NCBI GenBank assembly: GCA_039105265.1 | Contig: JAPFFF010000003.1 | Location: forward strand, 744,001-808,000 | Length of the DNA stretch: 64,000 nucleotides | Reading direction: 5' to 3' | From: Tritrichomonas musculus | Lineage: Eukaryota; Parabasalia; Tritrichomonadida; Tritrichomonadidae | The notes under the pieces: generated by a model | What the model was told of the DNA's origin: nothing | What the model saw: only the letters and a program-made list of their open reading frames with translations | Database searches by the model: none | Shown: one piece after another, positions 51,306 to 61,922 of the stretch | Layout: every line of letters begins with the position of its first letter | How positions within the stretch are numbered: position 1 is the stretch's first letter | Program-made: the position numbers and the translations under genes

Positions 51306-54146
51306 TCATGTCTTTTTCTGGAAGAATCTTAAAATCACAGTTGCCTGTTTTCTAGGAGACTCAGGGAAGCATTTTTCAACTGCCTGATTCAAGTCGATTT
51401 GCAAAGCAGCTGCCAGCGACATTGCCAAGGATGCCATTGCGAAGACTTCTTCTCTCTCCAGCTTGTGAGTGAATCTCACCAACATTCCTGCGCTCAGCAA
51501 GCGGATGATTGCGAGCACCACCTCATTTGCGACAATTGGATTTTTGCCATTGAAATCCTGGAAGTAATTGAGAAACAAGTGGCAAACCTCCTTTGTAATT
51601 CTTTTTATTTCCATTGGGAAAGATCGAATAGCAGCCACGAAGAGCTCGTCTGGAATCAAACCTTGACAACCGAGCAAGATGAAGATTGCAGCCAAATAAG
51701 ATTTGGAAGAAATCATTGAAAGGTCGTCTGACATTTTGGTCCAACAATTTGTTAGAATCACCATTCTATCGTTATTCAAAATTTCAGGATTTTTTTCAAT
51801 TCCAGCCTTGACGCACATCAGCAAGCTGCTTGCATTCAAATTTGTCAATTCACCAGATAATTGAATGAAGGCACTTTCAATTATTGAATTGACGGTATCG
51901 TTCTCAACCACAGAATATTTGATACAAACCGAAATTAAGAAAAAATTGAAATGATTATAATACAATGGCGATTGAATATTCTTCTCAAAAAGTTGATAAC
52001 AGAATTGTTTCAAATTGTCAGGGACATTCGAACCAATTGACCGAATCACATGAATCATCAAACGACATAATGATCCAATGTACGGCTTCAAAATATCGTC
52101 TGAAAAAGGACGAAAAAAAGTGGAAACAATTTGAGCAATTTGAATCCGATTTTCATCCGGATTTTTCCTCTTTAACATCGCGTCAAGCAGGAGAATATTG
52201 GAAGGAATCAAACTATAATAAGGCTGATTAAATATAATTTGACCTATTTTGACGGTTATTTCAATTTGCGTGTTTATTGGAAACTTCGTAATTAGCCGGC
52301 TTAAGCATAAACAAGCAATTTTATATTGTTCTTCGTTAGGCTTTTCATTGTCGAAGATAGTTGTCATTAATAATGATAAAAACTTCTCTTTATCGGGAAG
52401 TTCCCAATCCCATCGAATCATTTCAGCAAGAAGAATTGGTTCTGAATTCAACGATAAAGAATTGTTCGAAATTGAACAATCAAGAAGCTTCGGATAATAA
52501 ATTCGAAATTGTTGATTAAAGCACCCAAAAGTGCACTTGATAAACAATATCAAACATTTGGACATCGTCTCCTTTATCATTTGGTCTTGTTCAGTTATGG
52601 CCATAAATGCACAGAAAATAGATCGGTTGCCAATTTTCTCAGCAAGATCAAAATCTTTCTGTATTAATGAGCATCCTAATGAAGCAGCCGAAATTTTGAC
52701 TTCTTCTTCTCGTTCTGAATTCAAAATTTCAGTCGTAAGTTCAACTAAACTGTCAAGCTCAGAATCAGTAACACTAACAATGTTCGGAAGAATCGAATCC
52801 GCCAAAATTTGAAGATAAATCGGAAGCTCTGAATATTTGACTAAATGCAAAATTGTGAAGAATTTCCGAAATATCCAAAAAGTGGTAACAAAATGCGAAT
52901 GTAAATATTTGTATGAAAAAATGGCAGCCTGATTTCGAGTATTATCGTTGGCGCTCAGAAATAATTCAATGACGTCATTGAAAATTAATTCATATTTAAA
53001 ATGTGAGCCAAGTGGCTTCCCAACTAAAACTTTGAGAACATCAAATACTGCTTCAATTATTCGTGGATTCCCTGAAGATAAAAAAACATGAAAATTTGAA
53101 AGATCTTTGGGTATATATTCTATTAAATTCAATCCCATTTCTTTCGAATTGTCAATTAAAAAATATAAAGAATATAAGCCTATAACTTGATGAATTGGGT
53201 TTTCTAAGCCTAAAAGTTGAAAAGAACAGCTTTTTATTAATTCAAAAGTATCTGATCGAATTTCTGGAATTTGAAGTGCTTCTTGATATAAAATAAATAA
53301 TGATAAATCAATGCTATCATACTCATTTAAATTAATCATTTGAAATTCTATAAGATAATTTAAAAGTTGAGGTATTTCTTTTAAATTTGAACTATCAATA
53401 CGACAAATGAAAAAATCAAATGCACAAACTCTGACTTCTTGCTCAATTGAATTGTTTGAAATTACCGATAATGCAATATTTTTAAATGGTACTGCAAAAT
53501 CATAAATCGAAAAATCTGATAAAATATTCCACACTGTTGGGCTTTGCGTTTCAGTAGCAATTGAAATAAATCTTTCACAAAACATTGGAAAAACAGATGA
53601 TTGTGGAAAATTGTTACATAAAATTACAAATAATCTAAAACTTAGCTTTATGAGTAATGGTTCACGGGTATCTAATGATAATGAAATGATATTGCATGAA
53701 AATTCTATGTCAATTAAAGATGGATCTATATTATTTAAATAAACCAATATAAAGGGAAGAAAACATGGATCATTTAACTTTTTTATATACTCATTTAACC
53801 AATCAATACCTATCCCAGTTTTACGAGATACTAATGTGAATATTTCAAAAATCGTAGGCGATAAATAATTTGGATCTTGTGGTAAGATATTTGGTATTAA
53901 TATCATCGTTACAAATATAAATACATTTTGAGCTTCTTCATCGTTCATATCATTTAATGTTGATTCTAGAACTAATTTCAAAAAAATTACGCAGTGTTTT
54001 GTTAAGTTTGGTTCTTTTTGAATGATTGTAAAAAGGAGATCAATTGATGAACAAAATTGAGCTAAAAGAGCTTTTCCTGCTTCTTCAGGGTTGAGATTGT
54101 TTGGATTAAGATATTCATGAAATAATTGCTCAATCTTATTCATCAA
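51306..54146 (-). CDS. HEAT-repeat protein, probable importin-beta-type karyopherin
   Basis: The 946-residue protein is all-helical HEAT-type sequence from end to end. The N-terminus (IEQLFHEYLNPNNLNPEEAGKALL) resembles importin-beta-family starts, where the first helices are followed by an F-x-x-x-L-I-type repeat. The length fits karyopherins (about 900-1100). No other domain is seen. The role would be carrying cargo through nuclear pores with Ran, but the RanGTP-binding residues cannot be identified by eye and another HEAT family is possible. The last third (51306-51850) is GC-richer than the rest. A piece of it is copied at 47579-47700. Confidence 0.6.
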   Translation of the reverse strand: MMNKIEQLFHEYLNPNNLNPEEAGKALLAQFCSSIDLLFTIIQKEPNLTKHCVIFLKLVLESTLNDMNDEEAQNVFIFVTMILIPNILPQDPNYLSPTIFEIFTLVSRKTGIGIDWLNEYIKKLNDPCFLPFILVYLNNIDPSLIDIEFSCNIISLSLDTREPLLIKLSFRLFVILCNNFPQSSVFPMFCERFISIATETQSPTVWNILSDFSIYDFAVPFKNIALSVISNNSIEQEVRVCAFDFFICRIDSSNLKEIPQLLNYLIEFQMINLNEYDSIDLSLFILYQEALQIPEIRSDTFELIKSCSFQLLGLENPIHQVIGLYSLYFLIDNSKEMGLNLIEYIPKDLSNFHVFLSSGNPRIIEAVFDVLKVLVGKPLGSHFKYELIFNDVIELFLSANDNTRNQAAIFSYKYLHSHFVTTFWIFRKFFTILHLVKYSELPIYLQILADSILPNIVSVTDSELDSLVELTTEILNSEREEEVKISAASLGCSLIQKDFDLAEKIGNRSIFCAFMAITEQDQMIKETMSKCLILFIKCTFGCFNQQFRIYYPKLLDCSISNNSLSLNSEPILLAEMIRWDWELPDKEKFLSLLMTTIFDNEKPNEEQYKIACLCLSRLITKFPINTQIEITVKIGQIIFNQPYYSLIPSNILLLDAMLKRKNPDENRIQIAQIVSTFFRPFSDDILKPYIGSLCRLMIHVIRSIGSNVPDNLKQFCYQLFEKNIQSPLYYNHFNFFLISVCIKYSVVENDTVNSIIESAFIQLSGELTNLNASSLLMCVKAGIEKNPEILNNDRMVILTNCWTKMSDDLSMISSKSYLAAIFILLGCQGLIPDELFVAAIRSFPMEIKRITKEVCHLFLNYFQDFNGKNPIVANEVVLAIIRLLSAGMLVRFTHKLEREEVFAMASLAMSLAAALQIDLNQAVEKCFPESPRKQATVILRFFQKKT

Positions 54147-54618
54147 ATTTTAATTCAATAATTCTTAAGAATAATTAACGTTCAAAATTTATTTAATTCA
54201 ATTTCAAAAAAATTGTGAAAATAATCTCCTTATAAATCTTGATCCAAAAATAAGAATTTCTTCAAAATTTTAAGATAATTTTTAATTTTTTTTAATAATA
54301 ATAAGTTAATTTAAATATGATTCTCTTTTTAAATATTTTATATTGTATAAAATAATTTTGATTATATTTTAAATCTGATTTTAATAATTAAATAATAGTT
54401 TATCAAAGTCTTCAATATAACAGTATTAATTTATATGATTAAAGTTGATTTTTTTAATTTAGATACCTTTTCTTTGGATTAATACAAAAAAATTATCCAA
54501 TAAAAAATTATAAAGTAAATTCATTTGTAAATCAATAAAAGAAGATAAGATAAATATTTAAATCACATTGAATTTTATAATATAAGAAAAAGAAAATCTA
54601 AATGGTAAATAAAATTAA
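54147..54618. other. intergenic, AT-rich
   Basis: A 472-bp spacer that is upstream of one minus-strand gene and downstream of another. Nothing recognisable. Confidence 0.6.
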
Positions 54619-57600
54619 TTATTCAGTTTGATCTTTTTCAATTTCTTCATCTAAATCATTAACAAGATGTCGGAGAGGTTTAACTGAATCTTTGTAGAAT
54701 TTATAATTTCCAAGGTTACTAACCTGAGAAAATTGGAAATTCCAATCAATTGGTAAAACTTTAGAATCGTTGTTTTCATCACCGTTATCAACATTTAGAA
54801 GTGGGAAAACTGGGAATCGCTTTTGTGGAAATTGATCATTTCCTTCATCTTCTCTTTCTCTTCTATGAATAACAATTGTATCAACTTTTTCAAGTTCTTC
54901 GTCTTCATCAACTTCATCATCAAATTCAGGAAATTCTTCGGAATTAAGTTCATCAATATTAATCAATTTAAGCTCACCATCTTCTATTGCCAAAGATGAT
55001 CTGTCGATATCATCTTCAGAAGGCCAAGCTCTTTTAACCTGAGGTTTCGTCCTTGCAGATATTTCTGTACTTAAATGAGGAGGTGCTATATTAATCAGAT
55101 CAATTGGTTCGGGATCGAAATCGATGAGCTTACTTCCTTCTGAAAAAGTAGCTGAAAGTGATTCATTTATAGGTCTTCCGTAAGGGTCTACGTATAAAAA
55201 CATGTTCTTTGGTGGCTGAATAAGTTCGAGTTCAACAATATTGTCAAACAATGCATCAAGTTCTTTAAGTAATGGTGATCTTTCTTTAGGAACAGATTCT
55301 TCTTCCTCCTGGAAAGGCACATCTCTTGTTTTAGCTGTCAAATCGCCAAGTTTTCTATCATTAACTTGTTTTCCTCTTTCTCTTTTTTCTTCCATATCTT
55401 CATCTCTTAATTCTTTTTCTTTTCGCTTTCTTTCTCTATCAATCCTTTTATTTTCTATTTCCCTTTGCTTTTCTTCTTCCTTTTCAAGTTTTTCTCTTTC
55501 TTCTCTATCTTTTTGTCTTCTTAATCTATTCTGTTCTTTCTCTCTTTCTTCTTCCGCTTCTTTTTCAAGTTTCTCTCTTTCTTCTCTGTCCCTTCTCTTT
55601 CTTTTTTCTTCTAAGCGTCTTTCTTCAGAGTCATCATTACTTTCATCATTAAGATTAATATCTCGTGTTTTGACATCTATTTCATCGTCTTCATTTTTAT
55701 TATCATCGTTAATTACTTTTTGACTTTGGCTTTCACTTTCATCATTATTATCCTTATTCTTAGAATGATGATGGTGTGACGAATGATGCTTTGAAGAATG
55801 GTGATTGGAATGATGATGGTGATGAGAAGAATGTTTGGAAGAGTGATGCCTATGCCTTTTTCCATCTGTGGATTCTTCTCCTGTAAGTGGATTCTTTTCA
55901 AAGTATTTATTGACATCGTCTGTGAGGAAAAGTGGGAATTCGTCATTGAAATCAACAAAGAACATATCAAATGGCTCATTGAACCATAAAGATGTATCTT
56001 CTTCTGTTGGGGATTTTTCTGTAGCAAGAAGGCTTGGCCTTTTCAAACCTCTGAAAGATCCAGCTCTTACTTTTCTTCCTTGGTCTTTCTTTGATTCATT
56101 AGATTGGCTTGCTTGATTAGCCTTGCGACCAATTCTAACTGATCCTCTAATATTCTTTGCATTTCTTTGACTCGATGCAATTTGCTTTTGCTGTAATGCT
56201 ATATTGAAGTTTTGTAACCACTGAGCATCTGTTGTCATATTTCCACGTCCTGTTGAAAGTACAGTGATATCTTTTTTGAGGTTATCTAATTCATCATTGT
56301 TAATTGAGTTGGCATCAAGAAGACGAGTAAGATCATGAACAGGCCAGCTAATATGAAGAGGTCTACGACGTGCAGAGCCAGCTTCAATGAGTTCACGTAA
56401 AACATCAATTGATGAAATATAACTACTGTCAAATGAAACGGTACTAATTGAATTACTCGCTGCAACAAGATCTTTTATTTCTTGAACACCATCATCTTTA
56501 ATCTTATTGCCATCAATAATTAAAAGATTAAGTGTTTTAACTTGTTTAAGCGCTTCTAATAGTTCTGATGCTTGTTCACGAAGTTCTAAACCATCTGATC
56601 CTTTGATTACTAAATTGCTGAGGGCAGACATATTTGGAAGTTGGCTGCAGAATGTTTGATAAATTTTAAGATCTTGTTCAACATCAAAACAGTTAGTAAG
56701 GAAAAGAGTTGTAAGTTTTGTATTTTTTGGGAGATATTGTATGAGCGATTCTGAAACTTTGTTATACGACCATGACAATTCTTCAAGTGGATATTTATCG
56801 AGTTCATCAAATGTATTAGAAATAGCTTCCCAGTCACTTTCTGTTACACCTTGAGCAGAAGAAACGTTAAGCTTAAGTCCGAAAGAAAACGTTTGAGAAA
56901 GGATATATTTAAGGAACTTTGGAAGAACACCTGAACCCCATGTTACGTTAGAAACATGAAGACGTTCTAAGTTTTGAGGGATTTGTACATTTGTTGCTCG
57001 ATTCATTAAGTTCCCGCTAAGATTAAGGAAACGAAGATTTTCTAATTGTGCATTTCCAAATATTTCCAAAACATCAGAAATTTCAAGTTCGCAATGTGCA
57101 AGCGAAAGAACAGAAAGTGATTGAATTCTTTTTGAGAGAATATTAAGATTAATTCCTGATGTTCTATCAAGTGAAAGATATCTAAGTTTGTCCATAATAT
57201 CGTTGGTTAAGTAGTTAGTGCTGAATGAGTCAAGAACTGGCTGATGAATACAATTAATAAATCGTGCACTTGAAAACTGTCTTGCAACAGACAAGTCATG
57301 AATCTCATTAAGTTCTTCATATGACAATTCAACATCTTCAAATGCAAGACCTTTAAGTTGGGAAACAGGTGAATTCTTTAATGCATCGAAAAACCCTTTT
57401 GATTTACTATCTACATTATTACGAAGAGCAAACATTTTTAACTCCGAATTCTTTGAAACAAATTCAGCTAATGCATCATATAAAAGATTTGAATCAACGA
57501 TTTTTGGAAGTGAAATATATTGAAGGTAAGGAAGAGGTCTCAAAGCTTCTAATATGCAATTAAGCACATCATCAATTTCAAGAGATTCATCGAAATTGAC

Positions 57601-58110
57601 ATACTTTGATCTTTGGAGAAGGAATTTTTCGAAATATTCACGAACTGGAGTTTTTGGATCTTTATTTTTCATCCTAAATAATGTATCAAATCTTGAGAGA
57701 ATCCCTCTTCCATTAACTCCGATTGGTGGATGAGGGAAATGAGATAAATCTAGAGGACCTAGTTCTTCACTTGAAAATGTTCGTAAGAAAAATTGGATAA
57801 TTATTGGTTTGAATTCTTCAATGTTAGGATGAATAAATCTTAATTGAAAATCTTTTTCAAATTTTATAATTACTGTTTGATCGTTAATATCAAATGAGCT
57901 AACATTTCTCCAGTAATGAAAATGATCAGGTTTGACATCTTTTAATTCTTTGAAATAAGCAATAAATTGATTCGTAATAACAACAACACGCTTCTTTTTA
58001 CCACTACCATTATCATTAAGTTTCCTAACACTTTCTGCATGAAGGACTTCTGCGTGCTTATTAGTTTTGCAATATTTAGCGCATTTATCAATAAATTCTT
58101 TCTTAATCAT
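54619..58110 (-). CDS. LRR protein, CARMIL-like
   Basis: The 1163-residue protein has a PH-like N-terminal domain (about 1-125), then leucine-rich repeats (about 190-600) with segments such as LENLRFLNLSGNLMN, LTTLFLTNCFD and LLIIDGNKIKDDGVQEIKDL. This order matches CARMIL proteins, which regulate actin capping protein and bind membranes. The C-terminal half is low complexity: a basic patch, a His/Ser/Lys block (about 747-785), a long Arg/Glu/Lys helix likely to be a coiled coil (about 820-905), and an acidic end. I do not see a clear capping-protein-interaction motif. The first Met starts just before the PH-like strands. Confidence 0.65.
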   Translation of the reverse strand: MIKKEFIDKCAKYCKTNKHAEVLHAESVRKLNDNGSGKKKRVVVITNQFIAYFKELKDVKPDHFHYWRNVSSFDINDQTVIIKFEKDFQLRFIHPNIEEFKPIIIQFFLRTFSSEELGPLDLSHFPHPPIGVNGRGILSRFDTLFRMKNKDPKTPVREYFEKFLLQRSKYVNFDESLEIDDVLNCILEALRPLPYLQYISLPKIVDSNLLYDALAEFVSKNSELKMFALRNNVDSKSKGFFDALKNSPVSQLKGLAFEDVELSYEELNEIHDLSVARQFSSARFINCIHQPVLDSFSTNYLTNDIMDKLRYLSLDRTSGINLNILSKRIQSLSVLSLAHCELEISDVLEIFGNAQLENLRFLNLSGNLMNRATNVQIPQNLERLHVSNVTWGSGVLPKFLKYILSQTFSFGLKLNVSSAQGVTESDWEAISNTFDELDKYPLEELSWSYNKVSESLIQYLPKNTKLTTLFLTNCFDVEQDLKIYQTFCSQLPNMSALSNLVIKGSDGLELREQASELLEALKQVKTLNLLIIDGNKIKDDGVQEIKDLVAASNSISTVSFDSSYISSIDVLRELIEAGSARRRPLHISWPVHDLTRLLDANSINNDELDNLKKDITVLSTGRGNMTTDAQWLQNFNIALQQKQIASSQRNAKNIRGSVRIGRKANQASQSNESKKDQGRKVRAGSFRGLKRPSLLATEKSPTEEDTSLWFNEPFDMFFVDFNDEFPLFLTDDVNKYFEKNPLTGEESTDGKRHRHHSSKHSSHHHHHSNHHSSKHHSSHHHHSKNKDNNDESESQSQKVINDDNKNEDDEIDVKTRDINLNDESNDDSEERRLEEKRKRRDREEREKLEKEAEEEREKEQNRLRRQKDREEREKLEKEEEKQREIENKRIDRERKRKEKELRDEDMEEKRERGKQVNDRKLGDLTAKTRDVPFQEEEESVPKERSPLLKELDALFDNIVELELIQPPKNMFLYVDPYGRPINESLSATFSEGSKLIDFDPEPIDLINIAPPHLSTEISARTKPQVKRAWPSEDDIDRSSLAIEDGELKLINIDELNSEEFPEFDDEVDEDEELEKVDTIVIHRREREDEGNDQFPQKRFPVFPLLNVDNGDENNDSKVLPIDWNFQFSQVSNLGNYKFYKDSVKPLRHLVNDLDEEIEKDQTE

Positions 58111-59150
58111 TGATTATAATTTATGGAAGTTTATTTTAAAAAAAAGGTGAAATTGAAGAAGATTTATTCAATGAATTGAAAACATATCGTACATAATATA
58201 TATCCGTTAAGATTAAAATATATACGTTAAGGAAATACTTCCAGAAAAAAAAAGGTATATCCAATTATTTTTAACCAAAGTTTATTATTTGATAAAAATT
58301 ATATATCCAAAATAATAATTATAAGAGAAATTGTTTCTAACCAAAGATCCAAAAAATATATTATTATTATTATCTTTTACCATTTGGGTAATTTGAACTC
58401 TAGAATTTAATGAATAGATTCGTTATATAATTTCAAAAAATCAAAATTTCTATTTTTGATTATTATAATTATCATCTCGATATATATTATTTTAAGGTTA
58501 CAAGCTGTATTTAAACAGATCGTGAGTTATGAATATTTGAAAAAGATAGAGAGTATTTAACTTAGATGAAATGTTGCAATTGTAGTGAGTAGAGAAAAAA
58601 TGAGGGAGATTTTTTTCCCCAATCTCTTTTGACCTCAACAGTTAAGGTCAAAATTAACCTTGTATCGTACCTCAGAAAAAAAACTTTTGTAAATAAGCAT
58701 CTCTAGATGAAATTTCTTCCATCGTGAGCAAGTAATTCGTAATTAGTATCTCGTTGTAGTAATTATTAAACCAATTTTTTCTTTTGGGTAAAAAAAAAAA
58801 AATATTTTTCAATAATATTGATAAAGATATCTTTATCATAAAATATATAAGATTTTCTTCACATATTCGTTCCTATAATGTTATAAATGTTTATTAATCT
58901 TTTCAAAATTATACAATTAACATAATTTATACAAAACTCTCGCCGATTTTTTCTGAGGTACGATACAATATCAATATTGACCTTAACCTTTGGGCCAAAA
59001 GAGATTGGTGCAAAAAATCTCTCTTTTTTTAAAAAAAAAATTATATCATTTAGATTTTTTTTTTCTGAATGATTTCAACTTTTTGAAAGTTCTTCAGAAA
59101 AGACTAAATATACTTTCGTTGGCCCCTATCTTTTTTGTTAAATCAATCAA
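58111..59150. other. spacer containing a TIR element
   Basis: About 1 kb without a gene. The 420-bp element at 58604-59023 sits within it. The rest is AT-rich, including a TATACGTTAAGG word near 58220 upstream of the LRR gene. Confidence 0.5.
58604..59023. mobile_element. 420-bp TIR element (MITE-like)
   Basis: Ends of about 78 bp are imperfect inverted copies: 58604-58682 and the reverse complement of 59023-58946. Shared blocks include CCAATCTCTTTTG, GTTAAGGTCAA and TGTATCGTACCTCAGAAAAA. No transposase frame is present. The target duplication is unclear because both edges are A/T runs. Confidence 0.7.
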
Positions 59151-61922
59151 TTAGTGTAGGATCTCTTTGAGTTTTTCTTTAGCATCATTGCTTCCTAGCT
59201 CAGCTGCTTTTTTATAGTTTTCAATTGCTTTGTTTAAATTTTTCTCAGCACCTTCGCCGCCTTCATATAAAACGCCCAATCCGAAATAGCCAAGTGCATT
59301 TCCCATTTCAGAGGCTTTTTTGAACAGTTCGAAAGCTTTGTGACAATTTTGTTCAACACCTTGACCAATTGCGTAAGCAATGCCTAGATTAGCAATACCA
59401 CTTGCGTTATTTTTATCGGCTGCTCTTTTATATAATTCAAAAGATTTTGAATAATCCAATTTGACACCTGTACCGAATCTATAACAATCGCCCAAATAAT
59501 TTAATGATACAACATCACCCAAGTCTACTGCTTTTTGCAGATAGGAGACGGCCTTTTCATAATTTTGTTTGAATCCGTAGCCATTTTTATAATTCATACC
59601 AAGCATTCTATTTGAATTACAGTCATCTTTATCTGCTGCCTTTTGATAATATTCATTCGCTTTTGAATAATTTTGCTTTACACCAAGTCCTTCTTGATAA
59701 AAAATACCTATATTTGTTAATCCAACTGCCTCGCCAAGATCTGCTGCTTTTTTATAATATTCAAATGCTTTTGAATAATTTTGCTTTACACCAAGTCCTT
59801 CTTTATGCATGTTGCCCAAAAAAATATATCCACTCGCATGCCCGTTATCTGCTGCCTTTTGAAATAATTCAATTGCCTTATTGTAATTTTGTTTTACTCC
59901 ACTTCCTTCTTTATAACAGTTACCAAGATGGCACATACTATAAACATCACCTTGCTCAACACCTTTTTGAAAATATTCAACCGCTTTTGAGTAGTTCTGT
60001 CCTGTTCCAAATCCATTTTTATAATAAACTCCAACAAAGTCCATTGAATCAGAATCTCCAAGATCTGCTGCCTTTTTAAAATATTCAAAGGCTTTGGAAT
60101 AATCTTGTTTGACACCAACTCCTTTATCATATAAAAAGCCTAGATAGAAATAGCTGGTGGGGTCTCCAAGTTTGGCTCCTTTGTTATAATATTCAATCGC
60201 TTTTGAATAACTTTGTTCAACGCCAGTTCCATTTTCATAACATTGTCCAATATTGTTATATGCATTTGAACATCCAAGATTGGCAGCTTTTTCATAAAAT
60301 TCAATTGCTTTAACATAGTCCCTCTTCACATAAATGCCATTTTCATATAATCTTCCCAAATTTCTAATAGAAAGCGGGAATCCTGAGTCTGCTGCCTTCT
60401 TATAATATTCAAATGCTTTGCTTTCATTTTTGCTAACTCCAATTCCATTTTCATAAGAGTATCCAATATTATTTATGGAAGTTAGAGAACCAGCATCTGC
60501 ACCCTTCTTGTAATAATCATATGCTTTTGATACATTCTTTTCAACACCAATGCCTTCTTCATATGCGATGCCTACATTATTCAATCCTCTTGGATTTCCT
60601 AAATTGGCAGCCTTTTGATAATACTTAAAGGCTTTCGAGACATCCTTTTCAACCGAGAACCCATAGACATAGCAAATACCAATTCTGGTAATTCCATATG
60701 AATTTCCTTGTTCACCTGACTTTTTGTAATATTTTTTTGACTCTTTGAAATCAATTGTTGTTCCTTTTCCACTTTCATGAAGGAGACCAAGAATGTATGA
60801 CGCAATGCTGTTTCCTTTTTCTGACGATAATTTCAAATACGTGGCAGATAAAACAGGTTGGCTTTCTTTTTCTGGACCTAATAATAAATCAAGTCCTCTG
60901 AACAAATTTTCATCTAAATTTTCATCTTTTTGTATGTCTTCAAATTTGTGTGCTTTATTAGTCACTTGACCTGAAAGTTCATCATTCAAAAAGTCGATAT
61001 ATTCGGTCACTTCATCTTCATCAACATCTTCGTCCAAAAGTGTAAAATCGGTTGTTAAAATTGAATAGATTTCTGAAAAAGTTGGACGTTCGGTCGCATT
61101 TTCATTCCAGCATCTCATCAGGAGGTTCTTCATCTTCTTGTTAAGATTTTTATAAAGTTTTGGTCTGATTCCTTTCAAAACTTTGTTCGCAAGTTTGAAT
61201 GGCGTGATTTTCCCAAGTTCTGAAAAAGGTTCTTTGCCCGTCACAATTTCATACGCAAGAATTCCAAACGCGTAGACATCAACACTCGGACCATAATGTG
61301 GATCACCTTCTAGTAGTTCCGGTGCCATATAGAGAGGGGTACCAATACTTTCTGTCATCGAAATTTTGCTCGTTTCGGCAATTGAATTTGGGAGACATCG
61401 TGAAAGGCCAAAATCGCAGATTCGTGGATTGTAATTCTCATCAATCAGGATGTTTTCTGGTTTTAGATCACGGTGAACGATACCATGCTCGTGTAAGTAC
61501 TTCATCGCTGACGCTATTCCTATCAATGTAATATATTTTTTACTTGGTGTCCATTCAGCATCTGCAATGCTGTTTTTCTCATTGTCTAGTATCGTTTTGA
61601 GCGATCCATTTGGTAAATATTCGGTAATAATCGATGGTTCAAGTTTTTCTGAATTTCTTAAAGATTGAAAATTGATTCCGATAAATTTAACAATACCCGG
61701 ATGATGTAATTCATGCAAAATCATCGATTCACGCATAAGAAGCATTTGATCTTTCCCATCAAAGCCTTTTTCTGTATTAATAATTTTTACGGCGTAATTT
61801 TTTTTACTCTGGATATTTAATATGACATAAACACTTCCAAACGATCCTGATCCTAACTTTTTTTTGGTGAGCGTGTAGTCTGATACATTATAGAAAGCGT
61901 CTTTGAAATCGGGTAAATTCAT
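59151..61922 (-). CDS. TKL-type kinase fused to 15 Sel1 repeats
   Basis: From the Met at 61922 the protein has 923 residues. The kinase (about 15-300) has GSGSFGSVYV, Lys in YAVKII, IVHRDLKPENILI, CDFGLSRC, GTPLYMAPELL and DVYAFGILAYEIV, with a complete catalytic set of TKL type. After a short linker come fifteen 36-residue Sel1 units and one partial, very regular, of the form FEYYKKAADLGxxxxxxNIGxxYxxGxGVKQNYSKA. The frame is open to 62063, but the added 47 residues look non-coding and contain a TTCAAAAAGTT word (61944-61954) that lies at promoter distance from other starts. Likely a cytoplasmic signalling kinase with a scaffold arm. Confidence 0.9.
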   Translation of the reverse strand: MNLPDFKDAFYNVSDYTLTKKKLGSGSFGSVYVILNIQSKKNYAVKIINTEKGFDGKDQMLLMRESMILHELHHPGIVKFIGINFQSLRNSEKLEPSIITEYLPNGSLKTILDNEKNSIADAEWTPSKKYITLIGIASAMKYLHEHGIVHRDLKPENILIDENYNPRICDFGLSRCLPNSIAETSKISMTESIGTPLYMAPELLEGDPHYGPSVDVYAFGILAYEIVTGKEPFSELGKITPFKLANKVLKGIRPKLYKNLNKKMKNLLMRCWNENATERPTFSEIYSILTTDFTLLDEDVDEDEVTEYIDFLNDELSGQVTNKAHKFEDIQKDENLDENLFRGLDLLLGPEKESQPVLSATYLKLSSEKGNSIASYILGLLHESGKGTTIDFKESKKYYKKSGEQGNSYGITRIGICYVYGFSVEKDVSKAFKYYQKAANLGNPRGLNNVGIAYEEGIGVEKNVSKAYDYYKKGADAGSLTSINNIGYSYENGIGVSKNESKAFEYYKKAADSGFPLSIRNLGRLYENGIYVKRDYVKAIEFYEKAANLGCSNAYNNIGQCYENGTGVEQSYSKAIEYYNKGAKLGDPTSYFYLGFLYDKGVGVKQDYSKAFEYFKKAADLGDSDSMDFVGVYYKNGFGTGQNYSKAVEYFQKGVEQGDVYSMCHLGNCYKEGSGVKQNYNKAIELFQKAADNGHASGYIFLGNMHKEGLGVKQNYSKAFEYYKKAADLGEAVGLTNIGIFYQEGLGVKQNYSKANEYYQKAADKDDCNSNRMLGMNYKNGYGFKQNYEKAVSYLQKAVDLGDVVSLNYLGDCYRFGTGVKLDYSKSFELYKRAADKNNASGIANLGIAYAIGQGVEQNCHKAFELFKKASEMGNALGYFGLGVLYEGGEGAEKNLNKAIENYKKAAELGSNDAKEKLKEILH

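Noticed and set aside
51399-52812. Plus-strand frames opposite the HEAT gene
   Set aside because: The minus-strand frame is open for 946 codons with a helical HEAT pattern; the plus-strand pieces have none.
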